Assembly: GCA_958426775.1 (NCBI GenBank) | Contig: CATZZP010000001.1 | Coordinates: 124,001 to 188,000, forward strand | DNA from: an uncultured Bacillota bacterium | GTDB lineage: Bacteria > Bacillota > Clostridia > Lachnospirales > CAG-274 | Direction: 5' to 3' | DNA: 64,000 nucleotides | Part shown: piece by piece, positions 1 through 8,591 of the stretch | Layout of the letters: each line of letters opens with the position of its first letter | How positions within the stretch are numbered: the first letter of the stretch is position 1 | Notes under the pieces: model-generated | The model's database searches: none | What the model saw: the letters and a program-made list of their open reading frames with translations, nothing else | Told to the model about the DNA's origin: nothing | Made by a program: the position numbers and the translations under genes

Positions 1-128
1 AAATAAAAAAAGGCTGAAAAAGTCCCTCCTGTAAAATCGGAGCTTACAGTCTGAGCAAGACCTTTGAAAAGTGTTTGTTCTGATTGATTTTATGAATAAC
101 AAAAACAAGTATAATTTGTAAAAAAAGT

Positions 129-165
129 AATGTCAATCCCAATTGTGATTGGCATTATTTTTTTT
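129..165 (+). terminator. Intrinsic terminator
   Basis: Stem of ten pairs: 129-138 pairs with 147-156 (one G-U pair), followed by an eight-base T run. It would stop transcription coming from the left of the window. Confidence 0.65.
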
Positions 166-180
166 AAGGCCGTTTTTTAC

Positions 181-206
181 AGCTCTTTTTAAAGAGAGCT
201 TTTTTA
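181..206 (+). terminator. Second tandem terminator-like hairpin
   Basis: AGCTCTTT at 181-188 pairs with AGAGAGCT at 193-200 (one G-U), followed by a T run. It lies about 20 bases after the first terminator and may be a back-up. Confidence 0.5.
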
Positions 207-270
207 TTTGTTTTTAAAAATAATATGCACTATTTTTAACATAATGTTAATTTTTTGTGAATTTTGTATA

Positions 271-299
271 TAGACAAAAACCTTAAACGGTGATATTAT
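271..299 (+). promoter_or_regulatory. Promoter of the pilin gene
   Basis: TAGACA (271-276), 17 bases, TATTAT (294-299). This predicts a start near 306 and a leader of about 40 bases before the GTG start at 346. Confidence 0.55.
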
Positions 300-345
300 T
301 TATGTTATTAAAGGGTTATAAAAATAATTTGGGAGGTTCTGTGAT

Positions 346-921
346 GTGATACATAAAGTAAAATGTAAAAAAGGCTTTACATTGGTAGAGCTTATTGTTG
401 TAATATCTATTTTAGTTATTTTAGTTGTAATGCTTTTACCAAATGTAATCGGATATATTAATGAAGCTAAAAAGACTTCGGTTATGGAAAGTGCTAAACA
501 GGTTTATACAGTTGCCCAGATGACACTTGCAGATGTAGGTGTGGAAAATATGAATTATGTAAATAATAATAGTGGGTATTTAACCTTTACTAATGTCGGA
601 TTAAGCGAGTCAGATATGAATAGTAATGCCAATACCATGCCTAAGCTATTAGGTGTCGAAATTACAAAATGTATGAGCTGGGATTTACAAACTAAAAGAT
701 GTCCCTTTAAAAATGATGCACCTGCCTACGGTGCTAACGTAACTGATTATCAGAAGCAGAATAATCAACCCGGTATCATTATACAGTATCATCCCAACGG
801 AGGTATAGTATATATGGAATGGGGAGAAGATGATTATATTGTACGTATTAACAATAAGACAGGTGATATTATTACGGAAAAGAACGGTGCTTTCTCCTCA
901 CAGGCTGAGTTAAACAGCTAA
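346..921 (+). CDS. Type IV pilin-like protein
   Basis: Secreted filament subunit of a type IV pilus, 191 residues. The N-terminus has a short basic leader, then the prepilin cleavage site Gly10|Phe11 with Glu15 at mature position 5 and a hydrophobic helix of about 20 residues. This is the class III signal cut and N-methylated by prepilin peptidase. Cys109 and Cys119 could form a disulfide loop. The start is GTG at 346, nine bases after GGAGG (332-336); an ATG two bases earlier is followed at once by a stop. The gene stands alone between its own promoter and a strong terminator, 43 kb from the assembly genes at 44086-54172, which include only minor pilins. It is therefore a candidate major pilin, but whether it is the main subunit is inference. 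Confidence 0.85.
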   Translation: MIHKVKCKKGFTLVELIVVISILVILVVMLLPNVIGYINEAKKTSVMESAKQVYTVAQMTLADVGVENMNYVNNNSGYLTFTNVGLSESDMNSNANTMPKLLGVEITKCMSWDLQTKRCPFKNDAPAYGANVTDYQKQNNQPGIIIQYHPNGGIVYMEWGEDDYIVRINNKTGDIITEKNGAFSSQAELNS

Positions 922-924
922 AAT

Positions 925-966
925 AAAAGCTCTTTGTCAGCAGGGTAAGACTGACAAAGAGCTTTT
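925..966. terminator. Bidirectional terminator
   Basis: A 16-base arm starting at 925 pairs with the arm ending at 965; A and T runs flank it on both sides. It serves the pilin gene on the plus strand and the dehydrogenase gene on the minus strand, whose stop codon is at 969-971. Confidence 0.85.
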
Positions 967-968
967 TC

Positions 969-1919
969 TTAATTTTTACGGTAGCCCGTGGTATAATCTA
1001 CCTGGTTTTTAAGCTCTTCGCCGTTGTTAAAGCGACTAAGGTTTTCAAGTGCAATATCAATTATACGCTCTAAGGTTTTGGGTAAATGAAAATATCCCGA
1101 AATGTGGGGAGTTATAATTGCATTTGGTATATCCCATAAGGGGTGGTCAGAGGGCAGTGGTTCAGGCTCGGTTACATCAAGCCCCACACCCTCAAAATGT
1201 CCTGCCTTTAAAAGCTCGCAAAGAGCAGTAGTATCGACAGCAGAGCCTCTGCCTACATTAAGAAGCACAGAGCCTTTTTTAGTAAGGGAAAGCATTTTTT
1301 TGTCAAATATATGCTCTGTTGACTTGTTTCCCGGTAGGGACAGGGCAATAATATCCGCACGTGGTACGAGGTCTTCTAAATGCTCACTTGTATAAAGCTC
1401 ATCACAATAGGGTGGCTTATCCGATAAGGTACGCTTTACGCCTATTACATAAGCCCCCATGGCCTTTATTTTGCGGGCAAAATCTCCTCCTATATCTCCC
1501 ATACCCACAACTAAGGTAACAGCTCCCTCTATTGAGGTTACGGTACCCTCTGACTGCCATATATGCTTAGCCTGATTATCTCTGTAAAGGTAGAGCTTTT
1601 TCTTAATTTCAAGGAGCATACCTAACATATGCTCCGATATAGCAAGTCCGTATGCTCCCGTTGCATTGGTAAGTAAGGCATTTTGGGGCATATTTTGTAT
1701 ATAGCCGTCAGTGCCTGCTGAATTTAACTGTAACCATTTTAGGCTTTTACATAAGCTAAGCTTTTCACAGGGGATATTACCAAGGATGATTTCAGCCCTT
1801 TCAAGGTCAGCATCTTTTACATTTTCGGGGGTGGAATAAATTATTTTCCTGCCCTTGCTTTCTTTAACAAGCTTTTCCTTTTGATTGTCGTTAAAGGGTA
1901 AAACTACAAGTATACTCAA
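969..1919 (-). CDS. D-2-hydroxyacid dehydrogenase family protein
   Basis: Cytoplasmic NAD(P)-dependent oxidoreductase of the D-isomer-specific 2-hydroxyacid dehydrogenase family, 316 residues, which interconverts 2-oxoacids and D-2-hydroxyacids. The Rossmann motif GxGxxG lies at residues 139-144, and the catalytic triad is likely Arg224 (NVGRGS), Glu253 and His272 (TPHISGY). The N-terminal substrate domain is short and divergent, so the substrate (glycerate, lactate, phosphoglycerate or other) cannot be named. It starts six bases after the stop of the flavin reductase gene and is surely co-transcribed with it. Confidence 0.88.
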   Translation of the reverse strand: MSILVVLPFNDNQKEKLVKESKGRKIIYSTPENVKDADLERAEIILGNIPCEKLSLCKSLKWLQLNSAGTDGYIQNMPQNALLTNATGAYGLAISEHMLGMLLEIKKKLYLYRDNQAKHIWQSEGTVTSIEGAVTLVVGMGDIGGDFARKIKAMGAYVIGVKRTLSDKPPYCDELYTSEHLEDLVPRADIIALSLPGNKSTEHIFDKKMLSLTKKGSVLLNVGRGSAVDTTALCELLKAGHFEGVGLDVTEPEPLPSDHPLWDIPNAIITPHISGYFHLPKTLERIIDIALENLSRFNNGEELKNQVDYTTGYRKN

Positions 1920-1925
1920 GCCTTA

Positions 1926-2486
1926 TCACCTCTTTTTAACGGAATAACCAAACTTGCCTAATTTCTTTCCGAGGGTATAGTATTCTCCATGGGAATAGGC
2001 AATGGGATTAGAGGCGGCAAAGTCAAACCTACCACCGGCCTCCATATATTTTTCATCAGCCTGTACGCCTACAATATCAGCAAGAAACATTGAGTGGGTA
2101 CCAAGAGGTATTTCCTGCCTTACCCTACACTCAATGTTAATAGGGCTTTCTTCAATTACAGGGCAGTTAACGTGTAATGCCCTGCCTTTTGTAAGCTTCA
2201 TTTCCTTAAACTTGTCATAGTCGGCACCTGAGCGTACTCCGCACCAGTCGGTAGCAAAGGCTAAATCCTCGGTAGTTATGTTTATTACAAACTCGCCCGT
2301 TGACTTTATAATATCGTAGGAATACCTTTCAGGTCTTACCGAAATATAGGTCATAGCAGGGTCAGAATTTACGGTGCCTGTCCAGGCTATTGTTAAAATA
2401 TTGCTCTTTTCATATGTGCCGCAGCTTACCATTACCGCAGGTATAGGGTAAAGTATAGTGCCGGGCTTCCATTCCTGTTTGCTCAT
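1926..2486 (-). CDS. Flavin reductase-like (flavoredoxin) family protein
   Basis: A 186-residue protein of the FMN-binding split-barrel flavin reductase family. Typical features are the N-terminal PxPAVMVSCG strand, the ITIAWTGTVNSDPAM-like segment that contacts flavin, a VRPERYSYD segment and a C-terminal glycine-rich tail. Members reduce flavins with NAD(P)H or act as flavoredoxins in anaerobes. It is the first gene of a two-gene operon with the downstream dehydrogenase and has its own promoter (2516-2544) and an AGGAG site about ten bases before ATG. The physiological partner is unknown. Confidence 0.85.
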   Translation of the reverse strand: MSKQEWKPGTILYPIPAVMVSCGTYEKSNILTIAWTGTVNSDPAMTYISVRPERYSYDIIKSTGEFVINITTEDLAFATDWCGVRSGADYDKFKEMKLTKGRALHVNCPVIEESPINIECRVRQEIPLGTHSMFLADIVGVQADEKYMEAGGRFDFAASNPIAYSHGEYYTLGKKLGKFGYSVKKR

Positions 2487-2515
2487 AAAAAAATGCTCCT
2501 TTCGCTTTTTAGCCT

Positions 2516-2544
2516 ATTATAATACAAAGTATCCAAATTTGCAA
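2516..2544 (-). promoter_or_regulatory. Promoter of the flavin reductase operon
   Basis: On the minus strand: TTGCAA (2544-2539), 17 bases, TATAAT (2521-2516). The -35 box abuts that of the divergent promoter at 2545-2573. Confidence 0.7.
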
Positions 2545-2573
2545 TTGATATTAGGGTCAAATAATGATAAAAT
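2545..2573 (+). promoter_or_regulatory. Promoter of the rRNA methyltransferase operon
   Basis: TTGATA (2545-2550), 17 bases, TAAAAT (2568-2573). The leader before the ATG at 2603 is only about 25 bases. Confidence 0.65.
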
Positions 2574-2602
2574 CAATATATTAAATTATGTGAGGTTGGG
2601 CT

Positions 2603-3961
2603 ATGAATTTACCTGAAAAATATATTGAAAAAATGAAGGAGCTTTTGGGAGATGAGTTTAACGACTATTTAGAAAGCTTTAATGAAAGACGTTATTGCGG
2701 TTTAAGGGCAAACACCCTTAAAATATCACCCAATGAGCTTAAAAATATGGTGGATTGGCAGTTAGAGCCTGTTAAGTGGTGCGATTGCGGCTTTTATTAT
2801 AATGAGGAAATAAGACCTGCCAAGCATCCTTTTTATAATGCAGGACTTTACTATATACAAGAACCGTCGGCGATGTCAACAGGTGCAAGCCTTCCCGTTG
2901 AGCCGGGGGACAGAGTACTTGACCTTTGTGCGGCACCCGGGGGTAAAAGCACTCAGGCGGCGGCAAAGCTTAAGGGTCAGGGGGTAATTGTAAGTAACGA
3001 TATAAGTGCCTCAAGGTGTAAGGCACTTCTTAAAAATATTGAGCTTTGCGGTGTTAAAAATGCAGTAATTACAAACGAAACTCCCGAAAAGCTGGCAGGT
3101 CGCTTTGAGGGCTATTTTAATAAAATTATAGTTGATGCTCCCTGTAGCGGCGAGGGTATGTTCCGTAAGGACGAGGGTGCAGTCCGCAGCTGGGAGGAGC
3201 ATAAAAGTGAAATGTGCTGTGATTTGCAGAGGGACATACTTAAAAATGCGGCTAAAATGCTTACAACAGGCGGTATTATAGCCTATTCAACCTGTACCTT
3301 TGCCCCTGAGGAGGACGAGGGTATGATATGGGAATTTTTATCAGACCATGAGGACTTTGAGCTTTTAGAGGTGGATAAGTCCTTGGGCTTTGATTACGGT
3401 CGCCCTGAATGGACGGAGGGAGGCAGTGAAGAGCTTAAAAAATGTGGTAGACTCTGGCCTCATAAAATAAAGGGAGAGGGACATTTTCTCTGCCTTATGA
3501 GGAAAAAGGGGGCTTGTGTACGCCCTGTTTTTTCAAAAAAGCCTGACTCTTCTGAAAAGGAGCTTGCAGATTTTTATGCTTTTTGTACAAGCTATCTTAA
3601 TACAAGTATAGACAATCCCCTTATAATCCATGGCAGTTCACTTATGGCAGTACCTGAGGAAGTGCCTGATTTAAAGGGAATAAGAGTAATGCGAAGCGGT
3701 CTTTATTTAGGTGAGCTTAAAAAGAACCGCTTTGAACCCAGTCAGGCATTTGCCATGACCCTTAAAAAGGAGGAGGTTAAGCTTAGCGTTGACTTCAGCC
3801 TTGAGGATGAGGGGCTTACCAAGTATTTAAGAGGGGACAGCTTTCAGGTTGACTGTAAGGACGGTTGGGCATTAGTCTGCGTACAGGGTTATCCCTTAGG
3901 CTGGGGTAAGGTACAAAAGGGCAGACTTAAAAATAAATATCTGCCAAGCTGGATGAATTAA
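2603..3961 (+). CDS. RsmF/RsmB-type rRNA (cytosine-C5) methyltransferase
   Basis: S-adenosylmethionine-dependent RNA m5C methyltransferase of the NOL1/NOP2/Sun family, 452 residues. SAM-binding motif I is DLCAAPGGKS (residues 107-116). The two catalytic cysteines are Cys181 in DAPCSGEGMF and Cys231 in YSTCTF. An N-terminal RNA-binding region precedes the fold, and the 150-residue C-terminal extension looks like the PUA-like RNA-binding part of RsmF and YebU. The exact target cytosine in rRNA is not visible from sequence. It is followed after 13 bases by the YgiQ-like gene. Confidence 0.9.
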   Translation: MNLPEKYIEKMKELLGDEFNDYLESFNERRYCGLRANTLKISPNELKNMVDWQLEPVKWCDCGFYYNEEIRPAKHPFYNAGLYYIQEPSAMSTGASLPVEPGDRVLDLCAAPGGKSTQAAAKLKGQGVIVSNDISASRCKALLKNIELCGVKNAVITNETPEKLAGRFEGYFNKIIVDAPCSGEGMFRKDEGAVRSWEEHKSEMCCDLQRDILKNAAKMLTTGGIIAYSTCTFAPEEDEGMIWEFLSDHEDFELLEVDKSLGFDYGRPEWTEGGSEELKKCGRLWPHKIKGEGHFLCLMRKKGACVRPVFSKKPDSSEKELADFYAFCTSYLNTSIDNPLIIHGSSLMAVPEEVPDLKGIRVMRSGLYLGELKKNRFEPSQAFAMTLKKEEVKLSVDFSLEDEGLTKYLRGDSFQVDCKDGWALVCVQGYPLGWGKVQKGRLKNKYLPSWMN

Positions 3962-3974
3962 GAGAGGTAATATT

Positions 3975-5861
3975 ATGAGCTTTTTACCTGTTACTTATGA
4001 GGAAATGAAACAGTTAGGCTGGGAACAGCCTGATTTTATATATGTTTGCGGTGATGCATATATTGACCACCCGTCCTTTGGTGCTGCCATTATTACACGT
4101 ATGCTTGAAAGCAAGGGCTATAAGGTGTGTATAATACCTCAGCCTGACTGGAAAAGCACCGAGGATTTTACACGCTTTGGTAAGCCAAGGCTTGCCTTTT
4201 TAGTAAGCGGAGGCAATATTGATTCCATGGTAAATCATTATTCCGTAGCTAAAAAGAAAAGGGATAAGGACTTGTACTCACCGGGCGGCGAGGGCGGTCA
4301 CAGACCTGACAGGGCAACTATAGTATATTGTCAGAAAATAAGACAGGCCTACGGCAATTCCGTTAATATAATGATAGGCGGTATTGAGGCAAGCCTTAGA
4401 AGATTGTCCCACTATGACTATTGGGATAACAGAGTAAGAAAGTCAATTTTGCTTGACTCTCAGGCTGATATTTTAATGTACGGCATGGGAGAGCATCAGA
4501 TTATTGAGCTTGCAGAAGCGCTTGAAAGCGGTATTGATATAAAGGATATAACCTTTGTAAGGGGTACCGTGTATAAAACCAAAAATCTTGAAAATCTGTA
4601 TGAGGAGTACATTACTTTGCCTGCCTATAAGGAGGTATCAACAGATAAGGTTAAGTACGCAGAGGGGTTTTTACAGCAGTATCAAAATACCGATGCGGTA
4701 ACGGCTAAAATATTGGTTGAGCCTTACAGTGACTGCTATGTGGTGCAGAATAAGCCTGCTCTGCCCTTAACTCAATCGGAGTTTGACTACAGCTATTCTC
4801 TGCCGTATATGCGTAATTATCACCCTATGTATGAGGAAAAGGGCGGTGTGCCTGCCATAGAGGAGGTTAAGTTCAGCATAATAAGTAACCGAGGTTGCTT
4901 TGGCAGCTGTAATTTCTGTGCTCTTGCCTTTCACCAGGGAAGGGTTATTCAGGCAAGAAGTCATCAATCTATTATCAGCGAGGCTGAAAAAATTGTGTGG
5001 GAGCCTGACTTTAAGGGGTATATCCATGATGTAGGCGGACCTACCGCAAACTTCAGAGCTCCTGCCTGTGACAAACAGCTTACAAAGGGTGCTTGCAAGG
5101 ACAGACAGTGTCTTTTCCCTACAGCCTGTAAAAATTTAAAGGTAGACCATAAGGACTATATATCACTTTTGCGTAAACTAAGGGATTTACCAAAGGTTAA
5201 AAAGGTTTTTGTAAGGTCGGGTATCAGATACGACTATCTTATTTATGATAAGGACGAAACCTTTTTCAACGAGCTTTGCAGGTATCATGTAAGCGGTCAG
5301 CTAAAGGTTGCACCCGAGCATATTTCACCGAGGGTGTTGGAGAAAATGGGTAAGCCCGGCAGGGATGTATATGACCGCTTTGTTAAAAGGTTTTATGAAA
5401 TTAATAAAAAAATAGGTAAGGAGCAATATCTTGTACCATACCTTATGAGTTCCCATCCGGGCAGTGATTTAAAGGCTGCAGTTGAGCTTGCTGAGTATTT
5501 AAGGGATTTAGGGTATATGCCTGAGCAGGTACAGGATTTTTATCCCACACCCGGTACTCTGTCAACCTGTATGTTTTACACAGAGCTTGACCCACGTACA
5601 ATGACAAGGGTGTATGTGCCTAAGACACCTCATGAAAAGGCTATGCAAAGGGCATTAATCCAGTATCGTCTGCCTAAGAATTACGAGCTTGTGTCAGAGG
5701 CACTGCATAAGGCAGGCAGAACGGACTTAATCGGCTTTGATAAGCACTGCCTTATAAGACCGAGGAATATTAAAAATAACGGCTTTAAGCCTAAAGAGGA
5801 AAAGAAGCCTGTTAAAAAGAAAAAGACAATACGAAATGTTCATAAGAAAAAAGGAAAATAA
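3975..5861 (+). CDS. YgiQ family radical SAM protein
   Basis: Large radical SAM protein of the YgiQ/UPF0313 family, 628 residues. The 4Fe-4S cluster motif CxxxCxxC is Cys308, Cys312 and Cys315 within RGCFGSCNFC. The N-terminal half resembles a B12-binding-like fold seen in the family, and extra cysteines (around TKGACKDRQC) may hold a second metal. The C-terminus is a Lys-rich tail. The reaction of this widely conserved family is not established. RBS is GAGAGG before ATG; four bases separate it from the permease gene. Confidence 0.9.
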   Translation: MSFLPVTYEEMKQLGWEQPDFIYVCGDAYIDHPSFGAAIITRMLESKGYKVCIIPQPDWKSTEDFTRFGKPRLAFLVSGGNIDSMVNHYSVAKKKRDKDLYSPGGEGGHRPDRATIVYCQKIRQAYGNSVNIMIGGIEASLRRLSHYDYWDNRVRKSILLDSQADILMYGMGEHQIIELAEALESGIDIKDITFVRGTVYKTKNLENLYEEYITLPAYKEVSTDKVKYAEGFLQQYQNTDAVTAKILVEPYSDCYVVQNKPALPLTQSEFDYSYSLPYMRNYHPMYEEKGGVPAIEEVKFSIISNRGCFGSCNFCALAFHQGRVIQARSHQSIISEAEKIVWEPDFKGYIHDVGGPTANFRAPACDKQLTKGACKDRQCLFPTACKNLKVDHKDYISLLRKLRDLPKVKKVFVRSGIRYDYLIYDKDETFFNELCRYHVSGQLKVAPEHISPRVLEKMGKPGRDVYDRFVKRFYEINKKIGKEQYLVPYLMSSHPGSDLKAAVELAEYLRDLGYMPEQVQDFYPTPGTLSTCMFYTELDPRTMTRVYVPKTPHEKAMQRALIQYRLPKNYELVSEALHKAGRTDLIGFDKHCLIRPRNIKNNGFKPKEEKKPVKKKKTIRNVHKKKGK

Positions 5862-5864
5862 AAT

Positions 5865-6971
5865 ATGCTCAGCTTTATAAAAAAAGAGGCAGTTTTGTGT
5901 ATCTCAGCGGTGCTTGCAATACTGTCAATGTTTTTTGTGCCTCCCGATACGGAGTATATAGGCTATATTAATTTCAGGGTTCTGGGCTTGCTTTTTTCCC
6001 TTATGGCTGTTGTGGCAGGACTTAGGGAAATTAAGGTTTTTGATATTACAGCTGACTTTTTTGCAAAAAAGTGCGGTAATATACGCCAGCTTGTAATTTT
6101 ACTGACTGCCCTGTGCTTTTTTTCATCAATGGTAATTACAAATGATGTGGCACTTTTAACCTTTGTACCTCTTGCAATAAGTGTGCTTAGCCTTTCGGGC
6201 GGTGAGGACTGTATTATCTATACGGTCATAATGCAGACTGTTGCGGCTAATATGGGCAGTATGCTGACGCCTATGGGTAACCCCCAAAATCTATATCTGG
6301 CAGACTTTTACAGTATGAGTATGTCTGAATTTTTTTCTGCCACAATACCGGTTTGCCTTATAAGCGGAGTGCTTATTTTTATCATGCTCCTGCCTGTTAA
6401 AAGGGATAAAATTAAGTGTGAGCTTAAGCCTGATGGTTCAGAACTTAATAAAAGGCTTTTGGCAATTTATGCTGTTTTAGGCATACTTGCAATTTTAGCT
6501 GTTTTTAATGTGATAAATTATGTTTTGCTTACGGCAATTACCTTTGTGTGTGTGCTTATTTTTGACAGACATAGTTTGAAAAAAATAGACTGGTTTCTGC
6601 TGCTTACCTTTATTATGTTTTTTGTTTTTGTAGGCAACTGTGCAAGGATAGAGGCAGTTAAGGCGTTTTTAGGCGGACTGACAAAGGGTAGGGAGATACT
6701 TGTGGGTGCTTTGGCAAGCCAGCTTATAAGTAATGTACCTGCGGCAGTAATGCTGAGTGCCTTTACGGATAAAGGCAGGGCTTTAATGTTAGGTGTTGAT
6801 ATAGGCGGCTTAGGTACACCCGTTGCAAGTCTTGCAAGCCTTATAAGCTATCGTATTTATGCCAATACCCCAAACAGCCAAAGAGGTAAATATATGCTTT
6901 ATTTTTTAATAATTAATTTTGCTCTGTTAGCCGTAATTTTTCTTTTAACAAAAATGCTTATAAGGGTATAA
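5865..6971 (+). CDS. SLC13/ArsB-type anion permease
   Basis: Integral membrane protein of 368 residues with about ten hydrophobic segments, resembling the ion transporter superfamily (SLC13, citrate or arsenite permeases). Conserved-looking parts are the SSMVITNDVALLTFVPLA region and NMGSMLTPMGNPQNLYL, which matches the Asn-Pro-rich re-entrant loop of this superfamily; the second half repeats the pattern (ISNVPAAVML and IGGLGTPVASLAS). It is shorter than many relatives. The substrate is not inferable; a dicarboxylate or inorganic anion is the family expectation. Confidence 0.8.
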   Translation: MLSFIKKEAVLCISAVLAILSMFFVPPDTEYIGYINFRVLGLLFSLMAVVAGLREIKVFDITADFFAKKCGNIRQLVILLTALCFFSSMVITNDVALLTFVPLAISVLSLSGGEDCIIYTVIMQTVAANMGSMLTPMGNPQNLYLADFYSMSMSEFFSATIPVCLISGVLIFIMLLPVKRDKIKCELKPDGSELNKRLLAIYAVLGILAILAVFNVINYVLLTAITFVCVLIFDRHSLKKIDWFLLLTFIMFFVFVGNCARIEAVKAFLGGLTKGREILVGALASQLISNVPAAVMLSAFTDKGRALMLGVDIGGLGTPVASLASLISYRIYANTPNSQRGKYMLYFLIINFALLAVIFLLTKMLIRV

Positions 6972-7000
6972 AAAAGAGAGGAAATAACCCTCTCTTTTTA
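6971..7000. terminator. Bidirectional terminator
   Basis: AAAAAGAGAGG (6971-6981) pairs with CCTCTCTTTTT around a seven-base loop. T runs follow on both strands. It serves two convergent genes and overlaps the minus-strand stop codon at 6998-7000. Confidence 0.8.
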
Positions 7001-8581
7001 TTTTAGGCTCTCGCACAGTGCAACAGCACATTTTATACCGTCAACAGCGGCAGACACAATTCCGCCTGCATAGCCACAGCCCTCACCGCAGGGGTAAAGT
7101 CCTTTAACAGAGAGGCTTTCAAGGCTATCTCTGTTTCGTACAATACGCAGGGGTGATGAGGAGCGGCTTTCAACTGCCGTAAGGGGTGCATTGGGATTTG
7201 CGAAGCCCTTAAGGGACTTATCAAGCAGAAGTATGCCCTCCTTTAATGCACTATACATAAAGTCGGGAAAAACCTCTCTTAAACAGGTAAGCTTAATGCC
7301 AGGCTTATAGGTTGGGATAATATTACCTAATTCAGTACTTGCCTTATCCCTTTGCAAATCTCCGGAAAGCTGAACGGGAGCATTATAATTACTGCCTCCG
7401 GCAAGATATGCCTTATGCTCTAAATCCCTTTGCAGATATATGCCTGCAAGGGGGTGGTCGCTTTCAAAATCATTTGGGTCAAGACCGATAAGCAGTGCGG
7501 AGTTAGCATTTTTACCGCTGCGTGAAAAATAGCTCATACCGTTGGTTACCAGCCTTTTCTCCTCAGAGGCGGCACTTACTACATAGCCGCCGGGACACAT
7601 ACAAAAGGTGTATATGCTTCTGCCGTTGGGTAAATGAGCCACCAGCTTGTAATCGGCAGGGGGCAGAAACTTGGCAAATCTGCCGTACTGTGCCATGTCT
7701 ATTTCGTCCTGGGTATGCTCTATACGTACGCCCATGGCAAAGGGCTTTTGTTCCATTACAAGCCCCTTTTTGTACAGCATTTCAAAGGTATCCCTTGCAG
7801 AATGCCCAGGGGCAAGTATAAGCCTTGTACAGTCAAAATGCCTGTCACCCTTTGGGGTTTTACAGGTTATACCGCAAATATTATTATCCCTTGTATGAAG
7901 CTCCGTAAGTTGATGCTCAAAAAGCACCTGTCCCCCTAAGGTCTTGATTTCCTCCCTTATATTTTTTACCATAGTTATAAGGTTGTCAGTGCCTATATGT
8001 GGCTTGGCAAGATAGGCTATTTCCTTAGGTGCTCCTGCGTTTATAAATTCCTTAAATACTGTTTGTATAAGAGGGTCATTTTTGCCCGTATTAAGCTTTC
8101 CGTCTGAAAAGGTGCCTGCTCCGCCCTCGCCGAATTGTACATTTGAGGCAGTGTTAAGAATGCCCGTTTTCCAAAAAGCATCAATATCTCTTTTTCTATC
8201 TTCAACTGCCTTGCCACGCTCAATTACAATGGGTTTAAGACCTGTCTTTGCAAGGGTAAGAGCGGCAAGCATACCACCGGGACCGAAGCCCGCAACAATA
8301 GGTGAAAGCTCTGTCTTTGCCTTAGGATAGGTAAAGTGATATTCCTTAGCCCTTGATACATTTCTAAGATGCAAATATCTTTCCTCATGAGCAATTGAAA
8401 AGGTAACTGCATAGATGTAATGGACGTTGGATTTATCTCTTGCATCAATGGATTTTTTTGTAATTTGCAGATTTTTTATTTGTTCAGGTTTGACACGAAG
8501 TGCTTTTGCTGTTATTTTATACAGCTTATCCTCTGAAAAGTTATCGGCAACACTGTATTTTATATTATTTAGTGTAAGCAT
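6998..8581 (-). CDS. FAD-dependent dehydrogenase (COG2509-like)
   Basis: Flavoprotein of 527 residues resembling the uncharacterised FAD-dependent dehydrogenases of COG2509. A roughly 90-residue N-terminal domain precedes the FAD-binding motif GFGPGGM (98-104), then IERG and the family stretch NVQFGEGGAGTFSDGKLNTG. The C-terminus LYPCGEGCGYAGGIVSAAVDG contacts FAD. The substrate is unknown. It is the last gene of the minus-strand operon that begins at glnS, ten bases behind the HI0933-like flavoprotein gene. Confidence 0.87.
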   Translation of the reverse strand: MLTLNNIKYSVADNFSEDKLYKITAKALRVKPEQIKNLQITKKSIDARDKSNVHYIYAVTFSIAHEERYLHLRNVSRAKEYHFTYPKAKTELSPIVAGFGPGGMLAALTLAKTGLKPIVIERGKAVEDRKRDIDAFWKTGILNTASNVQFGEGGAGTFSDGKLNTGKNDPLIQTVFKEFINAGAPKEIAYLAKPHIGTDNLITMVKNIREEIKTLGGQVLFEHQLTELHTRDNNICGITCKTPKGDRHFDCTRLILAPGHSARDTFEMLYKKGLVMEQKPFAMGVRIEHTQDEIDMAQYGRFAKFLPPADYKLVAHLPNGRSIYTFCMCPGGYVVSAASEEKRLVTNGMSYFSRSGKNANSALLIGLDPNDFESDHPLAGIYLQRDLEHKAYLAGGSNYNAPVQLSGDLQRDKASTELGNIIPTYKPGIKLTCLREVFPDFMYSALKEGILLLDKSLKGFANPNAPLTAVESRSSSPLRIVRNRDSLESLSVKGLYPCGEGCGYAGGIVSAAVDGIKCAVALCESLK

Positions 8582-8591
8582 AGGCTACCTC

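Larger units (their letters stand above)
1..270. other. Intergenic leader with no supported gene
   Basis: No coding region is supported between the left window edge and the pilin promoter. Frame 2 reads ten codons and a stop (TAA at 32-34) and could be the last residues of a gene lying to the left, but that is too short to claim. A small hairpin pairs 29-34 with 44-49 (CTGTAA/TTACAG). Two terminator-like hairpins follow at 129-165 and 181-206, so a transcript entering from the left probably ends here. Confidence 0.5.

Noticed and set aside
1..60. Slight resemblance of the left edge (CGGAGCTTACAG) to the 3' end of RNase P RNA
   Set aside because: The expected upstream conserved bases are missing and the match is a few bases with an insertion; not enough to call an RNA gene.
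207..345. c-di-GMP riboswitch upstream of the pilin, as in some Clostridium pilus genes
   Set aside because: No GEMM-like conserved core is visible; the stretch is AT-rich promoter and RBS only. The same was checked for 43855-44085.
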